NCBI RefSeq assembly: GCF_032017025.1
Contig: NZ_DALZQO010000016.1
Location: forward strand, 1 to 64,000
Source: Hydrogenoanaerobacterium sp032017025
GTDB taxonomy: Bacteria > Bacillota > Clostridia > Oscillospirales > Ruminococcaceae
Reading direction: 5' to 3'
DNA length: 64,000 nt
In this document: positions 22,238-31,148 of the stretch, one piece after another
Layout: each line of letters opens with the position of its first letter
Position numbering within the stretch: position 1 is the stretch's first letter
Program-made: the position numbers and the translations under genes
Notes under the pieces: generated by a model
Database searches by the model: none
Told to the model about the DNA's origin: nothing
Seen by the model: only the letters and a program-made list of their open reading frames with translations

Positions 22238-23200
22238 CTATTGTACATAGGGCAGCAGATAACCGTAGCCTTCCTCCTGCATTTTGCTCTTTGGCACAAA
22301 ACGGATTGCCGCACTGTTGATGCAATAACGCAATCCCCCGCGCTCACGCGGGCCGTCATCAAAGACATGGCCCAAATGCGCATCGCCCACACGGCTGCGA
22401 ACCTCACTGCGCAGCATTCCGTGAGAGGTATCGGTCGTCTCGCGTACCACATTCGGGTCGATTGGGGCCGAAAAGCTTGGCCAGCCGCAGCCCGATTCAA
22501 ATTTATCACCCGAGAAAAACAACGGCTCACCCGAAGTGATATCGACATAGATGCCTTTTTCATCATGGTTCCAATATTCGTTACGAAAAGGCGGCTCGGT
22601 TGCACTGTGCTGCGTCACCTCGTACTGAAGCTCCGTCAGCTGCTGTTTCAACTCAGCCTGTGCAGGTACAGCATACTGTGCCGGGTCAACCAGCGCCTGC
22701 TTTGCCTGCTGAATCTTATCCCAACCGATATGGCAATAGCCGCCGGGGTTCTTGTCCAGATAGTGCTGGTGGTACTCTTCCGCCTTGTAGTAGCTCTCAA
22801 GCGGCTTTACCTCGATGGCAATGGGGCGGTCATAACGTGTTTGAAGCCGGGCAATCGAGGTGCGAATTACATCTTCATCCTCCTGCCTCACAAAATAGAT
22901 ACCGGTGCGGTACTGGCTGCCGACATCGTTACCCTGCCGATTCAGCGAGATAGGGTTGATTGCCTCATAATAAAGATTCAACAGAAACGGCAGGCTGATT
23001 TTATCCGCATTATAATCGACACGCACCGTTTCGGCATGGCCTGTATTCCTACGGCAGACATCCTCGTAGGTAGGGTTTTCGGTTTTGCCGTTGGCATAGC
23101 CCACCTCGGTTTCTGTCGCGCCGTTTATCTCCTGCATGTATTTTTCAAGCCCCCAAAAACAGCCACCTGCCAAATAAATCTGCCTGCATGTCCCCTTCAT
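22238..23200 (-). CDS. msrAB: MsrA-MsrB fusion, methionine sulfoxide reductase
   Basis: A 320-residue fusion. The MsrA domain (about 1-155) has the catalytic Cys in GGCFWGLEKYM and the HYLDKNPGGYCHIGWDKI end. The MsrB domain (about 175-315) has FRNEYWNHDEKGIYVD, two zinc-type Cys motifs replaced or reduced (SGCGWPSF), and the catalytic Cys in RYCINSAAIRF. Together they reduce S- and R-methionine sulfoxide in proteins. The ATG at 23200 follows AAGGATTG; 40 upstream codons in the frame are excluded. It converges on the cotJ operon. Confidence 0.94.
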   Translation of the reverse strand: MKGTCRQIYLAGGCFWGLEKYMQEINGATETEVGYANGKTENPTYEDVCRRNTGHAETVRVDYNADKISLPFLLNLYYEAINPISLNRQGNDVGSQYRTGIYFVRQEDEDVIRTSIARLQTRYDRPIAIEVKPLESYYKAEEYHQHYLDKNPGGYCHIGWDKIQQAKQALVDPAQYAVPAQAELKQQLTELQYEVTQHSATEPPFRNEYWNHDEKGIYVDITSGEPLFFSGDKFESGCGWPSFSAPIDPNVVRETTDTSHGMLRSEVRSRVGDAHLGHVFDDGPRERGGLRYCINSAAIRFVPKSKMQEEGYGYLLPYVQ

Positions 23201-23283
23201 CAAATCAATCCTTCCCATTCTTTTCTTTGTATTGTCCTTATTATAGGTTGGCCGTTTGTATAAAACAAGCAGAATAAAAAAAG

Positions 23284-23302
23284 TCCGTGCTTGGCACACG
23301 GA
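23284..23302. terminator. bidirectional terminator
   Basis: TCCGTG (23284-23289) pairs with CACGGA (23297-23302), with poly-A on the left and poly-T on the right. It ends the leftward HD-domain unit six bases after its stop. Confidence 0.75.
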
Positions 23303-23307
23303 TTTTT

Positions 23308-23916
23308 TTACAGACGGCACTTTTGAAGAAATAAGCGGATGTTGCCCTCTTCACTTTTTCTGTCTACACCATGGCGCCCCATGCGGTCGCATAAGCCCAG
23401 CAGCGCTATCTCTTCCACGTCGGTCTGTTCTTTCATCCCTTCAACATTGGCAAACGGCATAGAGCGAACCACAAACAAAATTTGCATATGCCACCGTACA
23501 AGCCCCACTACCTGCTCGATAAAGCTTTCATCCTCGGTAAATTCCTGCAAAAACTGCCGCGCCTTTACAGCGCCTACCTTATCGTGGTCGTAGGAGGTAA
23601 CCCTGTCCCTTTTTTTCCTTGTCGTATCCGCCTTGCCAATGTCGTGTAGCAGCGCCGCCCACATCAATACATCGGGGTTTTTGCTCTGCTTTTTCACTTT
23701 TGCCGCCTCATCAATCACCAGCATAGTATGGTTCCATACGCTGCCCTCGGGGTGATGCTGAACAGACTGCGGGGTTTCTTTCAGCTTGCTGAGCATCGTA
23801 AACGGAAAAACAGAGAAAAACAAATCATCCTGAATTGCGTTAAAATATTCAGAAGGCTGGGCATCTGTGAGCAGATGCTCATTTATCTGCTTGAACATCA
23901 AATGCTTTTCAATCAT
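23308..23916 (-). CDS. HD-domain phosphohydrolase-like protein
   Basis: A 202-residue protein with an HD domain: His in SVWNHTMLVIDEA, the His-Asp pair in ALLHDIGKADTT, and a further His-rich helix (VGLVRWHMQ), with a final conserved Asp in GLCDRMGR. HD proteins hydrolyse nucleotides or phosphodiesters; this form resembles the HD part of tRNA nucleotidyltransferases without the transferase. The substrate is unknown. It overlaps the upstream 49-residue gene by 4 bp (ATGA). Confidence 0.82.
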   Translation of the reverse strand: MIEKHLMFKQINEHLLTDAQPSEYFNAIQDDLFFSVFPFTMLSKLKETPQSVQHHPEGSVWNHTMLVIDEAAKVKKQSKNPDVLMWAALLHDIGKADTTRKKRDRVTSYDHDKVGAVKARQFLQEFTEDESFIEQVVGLVRWHMQILFVVRSMPFANVEGMKEQTDVEEIALLGLCDRMGRHGVDRKSEEGNIRLFLQKCRL

Positions 23917-24062
23917 TTTTTGTTCTCTTCATTGGCATTGTTCAGCCCAAATACGGCTCTTGCACTCTCTGCCTGAGGGTCATGCTTAATATTCTTTGAA
24001 TGGAACTTGCCATCTTCCTTTTTTCCATTCTTGGTGCTCTTCTTTTTGTTATCGGTGCTCAT
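23913..24062 (-). CDS. small basic protein (49 aa), CPC_1213-like
   Basis: Encodes MSTDNKKKSTKNGKKEDGKF, then HSKNIKHDPQ and ESARAVFGLNNANEENKK. The KHDPQAESARAVFG core matches, from memory, a family of small clostridial proteins named CPC_1213; this cannot be checked here. The stop overlaps the HD gene start. No function is known. Confidence 0.65.
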   Translation of the reverse strand: MSTDNKKKSTKNGKKEDGKFHSKNIKHDPQAESARAVFGLNNANEENKK

Positions 24063-24158
24063 ATTCAATCTCCATTTCATTCATTTTTATTAGTTTATGA
24101 GTTTTAAACAGTTTTATGAAGATGGAATAATATTCAAATAGGCAGTTGAATGATACTG

Positions 24159-26264
24159 CTATAGACGTTTCGCCAGTTCGTCCAAATTGGTAAAAGGCGG
24201 GGTGCATGCATTGTTTTCACAGATGTAGTAAGCCGTTTTGCCGTCTTTCAGCCTATAATTTTCAATCAGCTCCACAAGCTGCTCCGTCTTACCGTCACCG
24301 GTAAGGTCTTTCACCAAAACAACCGTGTTGGGTAAAAAACGGCTGCGCAATATGCCCTGTAGTTTTTGTACATCTTCACTGTTTTCTGTAACACAAACAA
24401 TTTCTTTGGTGGTGTAAAGGGCGGATATCATCGCCATCAGCGCAAAGCTGTACCCTGCGGGGTAATGCTCCATGCTGCCGGCCAAAAACTTGAGCTGTCT
24501 ATGGGCAAGTTCCTCAAGCTGGGGCTTACCGGTCAGCTTTGCCAACCGAATAAGCACATACGCTGCAACCGAGTTGCCCGAAGGAATCGCACCGTCATAG
24601 GTCTCTTTGGGGCGCAGGATAAGATTTTCGCTGCCTGCACCGTAAAGATAAAACCCACCGCTTTCTGCGTCGCTGAACAACTCTGAAATCTGCTGTGTGA
24701 GAAACAAAGCTTTTTCTAAATAGTTTGCTTCAAAGGTTGCCTCATAGAGGGTGAGTGCTGCCCATGCGGTAAAGGCATAATCGTCGAGATACCCACCGCC
24801 CGCCGATTCACCGTCGCGGTGGCGGACACACAGCCTGCCATCCTCGGTTGTCAGCATCTGCCTGTTAAACTCCATTGCTCTTTCTGCCGCCTCACGGTAA
24901 CGTTGCGTTCCCAATACTTGATACGCCTTTGCGAATGCCACAATCATCAATGAATTCCAAGAGGTTAAAATTTTATCGTCTTTATGAAGTGCGGTGCGGG
25001 TGAGGCGGTATTCGTACACTTTTTTGCACAGGGCTTCAATTCTGTCATCGGCTTTGTCATAAGCAGCGTTTTCTATGAGGTTTGGAATGCTGCTACCTTC
25101 AAAGTTACCCTTTGCGGTAATATCAAAATACTGGTTAAAATATGCTCCGTCCTCTTCTCCCAGCAGGTTGATGATCTCATCCGGTGTAAACACATAGTAT
25201 TTTCCCTCAACCCCCTCACTATCTGCATCCTGTGCGCTGTAAAACCCGCCGTCTTCACTCGTCATTTCGCGCAGAACGTAGGTGAGTGTTTTTTCCGCAA
25301 CCCGTCGGTACAGTTCATTCCCCGTCAGCTGATACGTCTCCAGGTAGGCGATGGCAAGCAGTGCATTGTCGTAAAGCATTTTTTCAAAATGGGGCACCAG
25401 CCAGCGCCGGTCGGTTGAATAACGCGAAAAACCAAACCCGATGTGATCAAACAGCCCGCCTTTGTACATCTGCTGCAGTGTTTTTTCCACCATAGATAAA
25501 GCAGACTTATCTTGTTCTAACGCACTGTAGCGAAGCAGAAACATCAGATTGTGCGGTGTGGGGAATTTGGGCGCGCTGCCAAAACCGCCAAACCGCACAT
25601 CAAAGCTTTTGGCAAACAGGCTTTCTGCTTGCTCGGTAAGCTCTTTTGAGAGCCTGCCCTCGCCCGTTTCCTGCTCTTGTTTTTTCATAATTCCGGTAAT
25701 CTTTCCCGCAGAGTCAAGCAGCCTACCCTTATCCTGCCGCCACTGTGTCGCCACCGTCTGCAGAATATCGAGTATGCCCGGCATATTGTAGCGCGATCGT
25801 TTTGGAAAGTATGTGCCCGCAAAAAACGGTTTTTGCTCCGGTGTCATCAGAATTGTCATCGGCCAGCCGCCCGAGCCCGTGAGTGCCTGGCACACGTTCA
25901 TATAAACCGAGTCGATATCGGGGCGCTCCTCTTTATCCACCTTGATTGCAATAAAATTACGGTTCAGCGCCTGCGCCACCTCATCATCTTCAAACGACTC
26001 CTGCTCCATGACATGGCACCAATGGCAGGTGCTGTAGCCAATGCTCAAAAAAATAGGTTTATCCTCCGCTTTGGCGTGGGCGAAGGCCTCTTCTCCCCAA
26101 GGGTACCAATCTACCGGATTGTAGGCATGTTGAAGGAGATAGGGGGATTTTTCATGTATGAGTTTATTGGATTTTTTGTTTGAATTAGCCGTACTATCAC
26201 TTCCTTCCAGAAACTGTTTGAGCCTAGTATACCCTGAAATAAAAAAGATAGCAAAAATAGTCAT
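24159..26264 (-). CDS. YyaL/DUF255 thioredoxin-fold protein
   Basis: A 701-residue protein. The N-terminal thioredoxin-like domain has LIHEKSPYLLQHAYNPVDWY and the redox motif STCHWCHVME. The C-terminal part is an alpha/alpha six-barrel of glycosidase type (LKEMTSEDGGFYSAQDADSE, GGGYLDDYAFTAWAAL). Bacterial YyaL and animal SPATA20 share this architecture; the biochemical role is unknown. The start is uncertain: an ATG at 26264 adds a short hydrophobic N-terminus (FAIFFISGY), and there is no good start closer to the conserved domain. Confidence 0.88.
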   Translation of the reverse strand: MTIFAIFFISGYTRLKQFLEGSDSTANSNKKSNKLIHEKSPYLLQHAYNPVDWYPWGEEAFAHAKAEDKPIFLSIGYSTCHWCHVMEQESFEDDEVAQALNRNFIAIKVDKEERPDIDSVYMNVCQALTGSGGWPMTILMTPEQKPFFAGTYFPKRSRYNMPGILDILQTVATQWRQDKGRLLDSAGKITGIMKKQEQETGEGRLSKELTEQAESLFAKSFDVRFGGFGSAPKFPTPHNLMFLLRYSALEQDKSALSMVEKTLQQMYKGGLFDHIGFGFSRYSTDRRWLVPHFEKMLYDNALLAIAYLETYQLTGNELYRRVAEKTLTYVLREMTSEDGGFYSAQDADSEGVEGKYYVFTPDEIINLLGEEDGAYFNQYFDITAKGNFEGSSIPNLIENAAYDKADDRIEALCKKVYEYRLTRTALHKDDKILTSWNSLMIVAFAKAYQVLGTQRYREAAERAMEFNRQMLTTEDGRLCVRHRDGESAGGGYLDDYAFTAWAALTLYEATFEANYLEKALFLTQQISELFSDAESGGFYLYGAGSENLILRPKETYDGAIPSGNSVAAYVLIRLAKLTGKPQLEELAHRQLKFLAGSMEHYPAGYSFALMAMISALYTTKEIVCVTENSEDVQKLQGILRSRFLPNTVVLVKDLTGDGKTEQLVELIENYRLKDGKTAYYICENNACTPPFTNLDELAKRL

Positions 26265-26366
26265 GCGAAGTCCTTAGCTTGACCGTTATTGAAAAAAGCC
26301 CCGCTTATAAAACAATTTTTTCTTGATACAATATATACTATTATAAAGCTTCAAAGGAGGCCATTT

Positions 26367-26600
26367 ATGAATCAAGGGCAGAAACAATTTTCAGATTATA
26401 TTTTGAAAAGAGTAAAAGAGAACAAGATTGAGGAAGCGAGAGCATTGCTTGCAGAAAACTTTAGAAAACAGACCGAGGGCAGCTTTACACATGATGATAT
26501 CGCACAGTTTGCTTCTAAAATAATTGCCTTGTTAAAACCAGATAAGATAGAGGAAGTACAAGCGGTAATAGAGCAGTTTTCTGAACATTTTAGTCACTAA
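26367..26600 (+). CDS. small helical protein of unknown function
   Basis: A 77-residue protein from an ATG with AAAGGAGG nine bases upstream. It is charged and wholly helical (FSDYILKRVKENKIEEARAL ... KIIALLKPDKIEEVQAVIEQ), with no Cys or membrane segment. It stands alone between the divergent YyaL gene and a shared terminator. No family is recognised. Confidence 0.65.
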   Translation: MNQGQKQFSDYILKRVKENKIEEARALLAENFRKQTEGSFTHDDIAQFASKIIALLKPDKIEEVQAVIEQFSEHFSH

Positions 26601-26648
26601 GCAGTAACTTTATATTGAACCATAAAGACCGATATTGTTTTACAAAAT

Positions 26649-26678
26649 AAGGGTGTATTCTGTTTAGAATACACCCTT
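26649..26678. terminator. bidirectional terminator at the end of the liv/dha operon
   Basis: AAGGGTGTATTCT (26649-26661) pairs perfectly with AGAATACACCCTT (26666-26678) between convergent genes. Confidence 0.82.
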
Positions 26679-26733
26679 AGCATTTGTTTGGAGATAACTT
26701 CCACCCTGTAGTATCTCGCTTTTTTTGGTCTTG

Positions 26734-27378
26734 TTACCAGTTCAGCAGAACGCTGCCGAACCGGCTGATATCCTCTTTGAGTACTTTTACTGCCAGCTCT
26801 GAGTCTCGTGCACGGATGCACCTTATAATTTCAAGATGCCCTTCAATTCCCATAGAAAATTCAGTTTTGTGCCACTGGTTCCAGTGCATTTGTGCATAGG
26901 CTCTTGTTAGTATATTCATGCTCTCTTTCAGCTTATCGTAGATGTACTGGTTTTGAGCATAGGAATTCAGCCGCAGGTGAAACCGTATGTTGTTGTCCCA
27001 ATGTTTCCAAATATCCACCTCTTGGGGGATGCTGCAGCACTGACGAGTATATTGTTCCAACTCGTCAATTTCCTGATCCAACATTTTTTTTGCGGCTATT
27101 CGTACACATTCGCTTTCCAGTATCATCCTGTATTCAATAATATTCTGAATATCTGTTTCGGTTATCCTCACAAGCTCATAGCCATAGCGGGGGATACTGC
27201 GCAGAATCCCCTCGTTGCACAGCTCTATCAGCGCATCTCTCACAGGTGATTTGCTTACCTGATACTTTTCAATCAGCATCTTTTCGCTGATGATGGTATC
27301 TTGAGTGTAGTTCCCCTGCAAAATATCGCTCAGCACGGAGTTGTAGATTTTATTTTTTAGGGAACCGCCCTGTGCCAT
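26734..27378 (-). CDS. GntR/FCD-family transcription regulator
   Basis: A 214-residue protein: an N-terminal winged helix (EKYQVSKSPVRDALIELCNE, then GILRSIPRYGYELV) and a C-terminal FCD helical ligand domain (IQNIIEYRMILESECVR, RFHLRLNSYAQNQYI, GHLEIIRCIRARD). FCD regulators sense small carboxylates and amino-acid-like ligands. It is the last gene of the leftward liv/dha operon. It is clearly related by eye to the regulator at 35998-36639, sharing the VSKSPVR and NEGxLRSIPRYGYE segments. Confidence 0.92.
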   Translation of the reverse strand: MAQGGSLKNKIYNSVLSDILQGNYTQDTIISEKMLIEKYQVSKSPVRDALIELCNEGILRSIPRYGYELVRITETDIQNIIEYRMILESECVRIAAKKMLDQEIDELEQYTRQCCSIPQEVDIWKHWDNNIRFHLRLNSYAQNQYIYDKLKESMNILTRAYAQMHWNQWHKTEFSMGIEGHLEIIRCIRARDSELAVKVLKEDISRFGSVLLNW

Positions 27379-27420
27379 CCTGCTTCTCTCCTTGTCTGTC
27401 GCTGTACCGTCTCATTTCTG

Positions 27421-28689
27421 TCATTTGCCAATCATAATGTTGAGGATCTCGACATCGGTGGATTTCATACCCACTCTGCCCATTCTACCGAGGTTTTGGA
27501 TCGTGTGCTCGACATCCCCTTGCACCAGACCCTCGCCCGGCTGAAATACCCGGTCTTTTTTGGCCATCAAAAAGCCCATAATTCCCGCATCTACTGCGGA
27601 TGCAATCTTGGCAGCGCAGGACGGTTTTGCACCGTCGCACACCATGCCACCGATGTTGCCGATGGTATTGACGATGGTTTTTGAGATGTCCTCGTATCTG
27701 CCGCCGTGCAGGTAGGTGATGCCGCAGCCCGCCCCACAGCCTGCACTGGTTGCACCGCAGTAAGCCGAAAGGCTGCCGATGTATTTTTTCTGGTGAATGG
27801 AAATTAGGTTTGCAACCACCAACGCACGGTATAACTGCTCTTTGCTCGCGCCCAGCTCGTATGCGTACTCAATTACGGGCAGCGAAACGGTCATACCTTG
27901 GTTGCCGCTGCCGGAATTGATGACAACCGGCAGTGCACAGCCACTCATGCGAGCGTCCGACCCGGCGGCACTTCTTGCACGTGCACGCACTCTAACATCA
28001 TTGCCGTAAAATTCCAGCAGGGTTCTGCCCACCTCGGTGCCGTAGCTGTGTTTCAGCCCCTCATCCGCAATGGCAGTGTTCATCTCGATCTGGCGATCCA
28101 AAAGCTCACTGACATCGTCAATGCATACGGTATCGGCAAACTCAATAATATCCTTTACGTTGAGCAGCGATTTGTCGCCCGTTTCAGCGGTATTTGAGAT
28201 ATCATCCTGTTTATAAATAACTTCGCCGTTTTTGGTAATTTTGGTAATATGCGTGTGTTTGGATTTGATTTCTACGGTCGCAGATTGTTCGCCCGCCCAC
28301 GCTTTTGCAATGATATAGAGGTTTTCTACCCCTTCAATCAGGCTGCATTTGCAGTAACCGTTTGCAACGAGTTGCTTTGTTTCTTCAATATGCTCGGGTG
28401 TAATCGACTGGAGCACCTCCAGGTTTTTATCTGCTCTGCCACCCACAACGCCCAGCACCGCCGCAACATCAATGCCCTTTAAGCCACCGGAATTGGGTAC
28501 TGTTACGCCTTTTACGTTTTTGATGATGTTGCCGCTGCAGGCCATCTCAATGGACTGCGGCCTGCAGCCCAGCACCTCACACACCTTGGCCGCTGCAAAT
28601 GCAATTGCAATCGGCTCAGTGCATCCAAGTGCCGGTATCAGTTCACTTTTTAATATTGCCAAATAATGATTGTATGTGCTTTTATCCAT
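27421..28689 (-). CDS. L-cysteine desulfidase / UPF0597 family [4Fe-4S] enzyme
   Basis: A 422-residue protein with the family's start (ALGCTEPIAIAFAAAKV), ACSGNIIKNVKGV, NSGSGNQGMTVSLPV, and a cluster-binding Cys-rich C-terminal part (AYCGATSAGCGAGCGITY, VCDGAKPSCAAKIA). It is related to the serine dehydratase alpha chain. Archaeal CdsB and enterobacterial CyuA cleave L-cysteine to pyruvate, ammonia and sulfide. The operon also contains an ATC-hydrolase-family gene, which could release cysteine, so a thiol amino-acid substrate is plausible. Confidence 0.87.
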   Translation of the reverse strand: MDKSTYNHYLAILKSELIPALGCTEPIAIAFAAAKVCEVLGCRPQSIEMACSGNIIKNVKGVTVPNSGGLKGIDVAAVLGVVGGRADKNLEVLQSITPEHIEETKQLVANGYCKCSLIEGVENLYIIAKAWAGEQSATVEIKSKHTHITKITKNGEVIYKQDDISNTAETGDKSLLNVKDIIEFADTVCIDDVSELLDRQIEMNTAIADEGLKHSYGTEVGRTLLEFYGNDVRVRARARSAAGSDARMSGCALPVVINSGSGNQGMTVSLPVIEYAYELGASKEQLYRALVVANLISIHQKKYIGSLSAYCGATSAGCGAGCGITYLHGGRYEDISKTIVNTIGNIGGMVCDGAKPSCAAKIASAVDAGIMGFLMAKKDRVFQPGEGLVQGDVEHTIQNLGRMGRVGMKSTDVEILNIMIGK

Positions 28690-28707
28690 GTAACAATACG
28701 TCCTCTC

Positions 28708-29328
28708 TTACCTGCAGCAGCACTGGTATAGTCCTTCAAAGATTAGTTTGCCCACTACAGAGCCGCCGTCCAGCAAACCAATGCTTTTTTCTCCGTAATA
28801 AGCCGCCCTGCCATGCACCGATTTCATTGCTTTGGTACTTTCAGAGCCCGCTGCCGCTGCGTCATATGCTGCCTGAAACGCCGTCTTAGCATCTGCCGCG
28901 CTGTTTGCTTTTAGTGTTTCCACTGCGGGGCACAACGCATCCAGAATGGTTTTTTCACCCGGTTTGGATTTTGCCTTGTCCATAATTTTTTCAACCCCAG
29001 CACACAATGCTTCTGCTGTTTCGGCGAGGGTTGTCTCCTCTTTGCCCTTAAGCGCTTTTGCCATACCCATTAGGCCAAACGAGGTGATGGTGCCCAGCGA
29101 GGAGGGCGCAGCCTCGTTGAATACCGTGCTTGATTTCAGCAGCAGCTTGCCGAGGTCTTTTTCCTCGGCATCGGCGAGATAATCTGCCACAGCCTTATAG
29201 CCTCCGCTCATCGAAATTCCCAAATCTCCATCGCCGTTTTGCTGGTCAAGCTCAATCAGATAATCCTTGTTTTTCAGCATAATATCGCTGATGACAGCAA
29301 ACGCTTCTTTTAACGTAGTTGCGTTCAT
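28708..29328 (-). CDS. dhaL: dihydroxyacetone kinase subunit L (ADP-binding)
   Basis: A 206-residue protein with the DhaL nucleotide site (DQQNGDGDLGISMSGG, Asp ligands for Mg), the helical barrel GTITSFGLMGMAKALKGK, and the C-terminal GRAAYYGEKSIGLLDGG motif. DhaL carries ADP/ATP and phosphorylates substrate held by DhaK. It lies 11 bp from dhaK. No dhaM phosphotransferase subunit follows, so the phosphate donor is unclear (ATP-type or a distant DhaM). Confidence 0.92.
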   Translation of the reverse strand: MNATTLKEAFAVISDIMLKNKDYLIELDQQNGDGDLGISMSGGYKAVADYLADAEEKDLGKLLLKSSTVFNEAAPSSLGTITSFGLMGMAKALKGKEETTLAETAEALCAGVEKIMDKAKSKPGEKTILDALCPAVETLKANSAADAKTAFQAAYDAAAAGSESTKAMKSVHGRAAYYGEKSIGLLDGGSVVGKLIFEGLYQCCCR

Positions 29329-29339
29329 TTTTCTTCCTC

Positions 29340-30347
29340 CTATTTGTTTGCGTTGGTGTAGAATGGTGTGGATGCGGGGCTTCTCAGCAGCTCTTTCAGC
29401 TGATCGTCCAGCTTGAGCACCGTAATGGAAAGACCCGCCATTTCCATGGAAGTTGCAAACTCGCCTACATGCGGCATATAAATGGTAACGCCCTTATCTG
29501 CGAGCAGGAGGTGCAGCTTGCGATAAACAATCAGCAGCTCTTCCAGCGGGGTTGCGCCCAACCCGTTCACCATAATCGAGACCTCGTCTCCCTTTTCCAG
29601 CGGCATATCGGCGAGAATTTTCTCCAAAACAGTCTGTGCAACCTCATCTGCGGTCATCATTTTACGAACCTCAATACCGCGCTCTCCGTGAATGCCCATA
29701 CCAATCTCAATTTCATCATCATTGATTGAGAATGTGGGCTTACCCACCTCCGGTACAATGCAAGGAGAGAGTGCAACACCCATCGTTCTGGTGCAATCCA
29801 AAGCTTTTTGCGCTACCTGCGCAACCTCATCCAGGCTCATCATTTTTTCGGCTGCAGCACCGGCGAGCTTAAATGCATATACCATTCCGGCAACGCCTCT
29901 TCGTTTGTCCGCTGCCTCCTTGGGGCTGGACGCAACGTCATCCTTGACGCGTACGGTTCTGGTTTCCACATCGTCAAATTCCACCAGCTCGCAGGCCATA
30001 TCAAAGTTCATGTTGTCGCCGCCGTAGTTTCCGTACAGGCAAAGCACACCGCTTCCGTAGTCGCACGCCTTAATCATGTCCGCCATCTTCTGCGACGAGG
30101 GGGATGCAAACACATTTCCCACTGCGCATCCATCCAACATGCCCTGCCCGACATAACCCAAGAATACAGGGAGATGCCCGCTTCCGCCTGCTGTTACAAT
30201 ACCTACCTTGCCCTTTTTCACGGGGTAGTTGGTGAGGATGACCCGTTTGTCCTCGTTTAAAAGCTTTACGCGGTCGCCATATGCAAAAAGAATGCCTTCT
30301 ATCGTCTCATCCACAAAGTTTTCCGGTTTGTTGATAATCTTTCTCAT
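29340..30347 (-). CDS. dhaK: dihydroxyacetone kinase subunit K (substrate-binding)
   Basis: A 335-residue protein from an ATG with GGAGG upstream; eleven upstream codons are discarded. Family marks are the GGSGHLPVFLGYVGQGMLDG motif, LCLYGNYGGDNMNFDMA, and the substrate-binding His in MGIHGERGIEV. DhaK holds dihydroxyacetone-like three-carbon keto compounds covalently on that His. Its place between an amino-acid-type ABC transporter and a cysteine desulfidase is unusual, so the real substrate may not be dihydroxyacetone. Confidence 0.92.
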   Translation of the reverse strand: MRKIINKPENFVDETIEGILFAYGDRVKLLNEDKRVILTNYPVKKGKVGIVTAGGSGHLPVFLGYVGQGMLDGCAVGNVFASPSSQKMADMIKACDYGSGVLCLYGNYGGDNMNFDMACELVEFDDVETRTVRVKDDVASSPKEAADKRRGVAGMVYAFKLAGAAAEKMMSLDEVAQVAQKALDCTRTMGVALSPCIVPEVGKPTFSINDDEIEIGMGIHGERGIEVRKMMTADEVAQTVLEKILADMPLEKGDEVSIMVNGLGATPLEELLIVYRKLHLLLADKGVTIYMPHVGEFATSMEMAGLSITVLKLDDQLKELLRSPASTPFYTNANK

Positions 30348-30437
30348 AGCTTCCTCCAATTTGCCCGAAAGCGCAGACAAAATTACACTGCTGTGTCATT
30401 TCGTACTGCGCACCGGGCTTGTTATTTTTATATGTGG

Positions 30438-31148
30438 TTATGCACCCAAATAGGCACGTTTTACCTCTGGGTTTTCCAACAGACTCTTTCCTTTTCCCTC
30501 AAGGATGACATTACCGGTTTCTAGCACGTAACCCCTATCGGCGATGGAAAGCGCCATAGACGCGTTTTGCTCGATGAGCAGCACGGTTTTGCCTTTTTCT
30601 CTGATTTTTAGAATCAGCTCAAAAATTTCTTCCACGACGATCGGTGCAAGCCCGAGCGAGGGCTCATCCAGCATGATGATGTCGGGTTCCATCATTAACC
30701 CTCTCGCAATCGCAAGCATCTGCTGCTCACCGCCCGAAAGGCTGCCGCCGCCCTGCGTTGCACGCTCTTTCAGCCTTGGAAAGAGCAGGTAGTTCTCTTC
30801 AATCAGCTCTGCTACCCTGTCTTTTTTCAGCGATGGATTGCCGAGCGTGCCCGCAATCAAATTCTCGTAAACCGTAAGCGCGGGGAATATCTTTCTGCCC
30901 TCGGGCACATGGCTCAGCCCCATTTTAACAATTTTATCGGGCGCTTTTCTGGTGATATCCTCGCCTTTAAAGGTGATTTTACCCCTTGCCTTCTCCACCA
31001 GACCGGAAATTGACATTAGTGTTGTGGTTTTGCCCGCGCCGTTACCGCCAATGAGGGTGATGATTTCGCCCTGGTTTACCTCAAGGTTTACGTTGGTGAG
31101 CGCGGTTATGTAGCCGTAGTTTACCGAAAGGTTTTCTATTTTAAGCAT
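30438..31148 (-). CDS. livF: branched-chain amino acid-type ABC transporter ATPase LivF
   Basis: A 236-residue ABC ATPase: Walker A IGGNGAGKTTTL, Q-loop region, signature GGSLSGGEQQMLAIARGL, Walker B PDIIMLDEPSLGLAP and the LivF-type ending EVKRAYLGA. It pairs with LivG to power uptake. It overlaps livG by 8 bp. Confidence 0.95.
   Translation of the reverse strand: MLKIENLSVNYGYITALTNVNLEVNQGEIITLIGGNGAGKTTTLMSISGLVEKARGKITFKGEDITRKAPDKIVKMGLSHVPEGRKIFPALTVYENLIAGTLGNPSLKKDRVAELIEENYLLFPRLKERATQGGGSLSGGEQQMLAIARGLMMEPDIIMLDEPSLGLAPIVVEEIFELILKIREKGKTVLLIEQNASMALSIADRGYVLETGNVILEGKGKSLLENPEVKRAYLGA

Noticed and set aside
22120..22605. A 161-codon leftward frame overlapping msrAB and cotJC ends.
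   Set aside because: It lies in a different frame from MsrB, crosses the terminator and has no family features.
22016..23263. A 415-codon rightward frame opposite msrAB.
   Set aside because: It is a shadow of the strongly conserved msrAB gene and overlaps the end of cotJC.
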